NCBI GenBank assembly: GCA_963676845.2
Contig: CAXXKK010000033.1
Span: 5,981-69,980, forward strand
Length of the DNA: 64,000 bases
From: G963662675 sp963676845
GTDB lineage: Bacteria > Bacteroidota > Bacteroidia > Bacteroidales > Prolixibacteraceae
Reading direction: 5' to 3'
Below, piece after piece: positions 63,214 to 64,000 of the stretch. The notes below the pieces were generated by a model. It did not search any database, was not told where the DNA came from, and was given only the letters and a program-made list of their open reading frames with translations. The position numbers and the translations under genes are program-made. Position 1 is the first letter of the stretch, and every line of letters begins with the position of its first letter.

Positions 63214-63786
63214 TTATTCAATCTTCAACTGATGTTTCCCTAAAAGTCCGGCTAAATTGTAAGCCGAGAACCGTGCGCCTTTCATTTTGTTTTGATCGGG
63301 GTCAATATTGAAATGTTTAGCATTTCGGAAGTCGGTTTTTTGTAAATTACTAAAGCTGAATACTGATCCGGATAAATCCGATTGGTCAAAACTGGCTTCG
63401 AATAGATCGGCTTCAGAAAAGTCAGCTTCAACAATAGAACATCCTTCAAATCGTGTTTTTTTTAGTTTACGTTTGGTGAAAATGGCAAAATCAAGTTGAC
63501 AGGATTTAAAGCTAACCTGGAATATAAACTCGTTACAAATACTGAAATCAAGGCCAATTAGCTTGCATTTTACAAATTCTACATCTTTAAACCCGGTGTT
63601 ATAGCTATTTATCATTCCAAGGTTACAGCTGTCAAAAGAACAATCTATAAAATCAGTACTAGATAAGTTACATTCCTGGAAGTTGCAATTAATGAACTGA
63701 CAATCAGAAAACTCGTGATTGGATATATCTTCGGTTGTAAAATCGTGTTGTTTAAATACTTTATCGTAGCTAGCCTGTTCAAGCAT
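63214..63786 (-). CDS. Pentapeptide-repeat protein
   Basis: A 190-residue protein made almost entirely of pentapeptide repeats of the A(D/N)LxX type, for example FSDCQFINCNFQECNLSSTDF and ADFSEADLFEASFDQSDLSGSVF, which form a right-handed beta-helix. Length and layout resemble Qnr/McbG-like proteins that mimic DNA and protect gyrase. No feature here proves that role, and many such proteins have unknown targets. Confidence 0.85.
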   Translation of the reverse strand: MLEQASYDKVFKQHDFTTEDISNHEFSDCQFINCNFQECNLSSTDFIDCSFDSCNLGMINSYNTGFKDVEFVKCKLIGLDFSICNEFIFQVSFKSCQLDFAIFTKRKLKKTRFEGCSIVEADFSEADLFEASFDQSDLSGSVFSFSNLQKTDFRNAKHFNIDPDQNKMKGARFSAYNLAGLLGKHQLKIE

Positions 63787-63848
63787 GGGGTTCGTTTATT
63801 TTTTGTGAAAGGTATAAAAAACTCAGGGAATTGATTTCGAAGATTAGC

Positions 63849-63877
63849 TTGATCATTCAAAAAATCAAGTATTTTTG
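63849..63877 (+). promoter_or_regulatory. Promoter of the last gene
   Basis: TTG at 63849-63851 and TATTTTTG at 63870-63877 are 18 bp apart, a good -33/-7 pair. The inverted repeat CTTGAT/ATCAAG (63848-63869) occupies the spacer. The ATG is 37 bp further. Confidence 0.5.
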
Positions 63878-63914
63878 AGGCTAATCAACTCTAAGTCTTG
63901 AACAAACTATTTTC

Positions 63915-64000
63915 ATGGATCATACAAAAAGAATCAACCTTCTTTTTTTATTCGTAATTATTCCAGTGTTGCTTTCAGCTCAGGTTGTCGACTTGAAATT
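63915..64000 (+). CDS. Start of a secreted protein, cut by window edge
   Basis: An ATG at 63915 opens a frame that runs off the right edge. The 28 visible residues (MDHTKRINLLFLFVIIPVLL then SAQVVDLK) form a complete signal peptide with the SAQ cleavage site common in this phylum. Nothing more can be said about the product. Confidence 0.7.
   Translation, partial: MDHTKRINLLFLFVIIPVLLSAQVVDLK

Noticed and set aside
1..64000. tRNA, rRNA, insertion sequences, prophage, integrase
   Set aside because: I looked for cloverleaf-like runs, rRNA motifs, transposase or integrase motifs and terminal repeats and found none that I could support.

Overview
The window is a typical Bacteroidota chromosome segment, probably from the Marinilabiliales/Bacteroidales side of the phylum. 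It is AT-rich and lacks Shine-Dalgarno sites. Several starts sit behind a TAnnTTTG -7 element, the consensus used in this phylum. Diagnostic proteins include a type IX secretion C-terminal signal, CarboxypepD_reg/plug TonB receptors, HmuY, DUF6913, DUF6686, DUF4197 and NspC. I found no rRNA, tRNA, CRISPR array, transposase or prophage.

Layout. 1-9.2 kb holds housekeeping genes: nspC (cut by the left edge), dapA with a DUF6913 partner, ligA, a secreted trypsin-like protease, ridA, an unrecognised protein and a NifX-like protein. 10.0-19.8 kb is a haem-uptake operon of the hmu type: TonB receptor with the YxAP/NPDL haem-receptor signature, HmuY lipoprotein, a membrane-anchored CobN-like HmuS, two small membrane proteins, a TolQ/ExbB-like HmuU and a DUF2149 HmuV. 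19.9-22.8 kb carries iron- and redox-stress genes: a RIC-like hemerythrin protein overlapping a LuxR regulator, DUF6686, a possible 44-residue protein, flavodoxin and DUF2023.

23.0-36.9 kb is a second uptake and export block. It has a surface lipoprotein, TonB receptor, OB-fold-like lipoprotein, PepSY membrane protein, TetR regulator, a heterodimeric ABC exporter pair, an MMPL/RND pump, a methyltransferase, a LolA-like periplasmic protein and an outer-membrane barrel. Three exact copies of the palindrome GAACATTGTTC lie before the lipoprotein, before tetR and before the ABC genes, so the block looks like one TetR regulon. The two blocks together suggest import of haem or another iron chelate, reductive iron release, and disposal of a toxic lipophilic product. 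That last step is inference.

37-64 kb is mixed: phnA-like, nhaA, two methyltransferases (one frameshifted), DUF4197, a chagasin-type inhibitor, DUF2809, clpB, a GT39 glycosyltransferase, a TIGR01777 epimerase, PBP1A, two tandem CLC channels, a YbaK protein, glyA, a 1606-residue protein with 23 TPR-like units, mazG, a pentapeptide-repeat protein and the start of a secreted protein.

The most unusual non-coding signals are two copies, in opposite orientation, of an element in which a TGCA/GCAAG core recurs every 20-21 bp (697-885 and 42955-43185). Others are a perfect 24-bp palindrome before nspC, a cluster of long hairpins at 41.1-41.5 kb, and a long-range stem between hmuY and hmuS.
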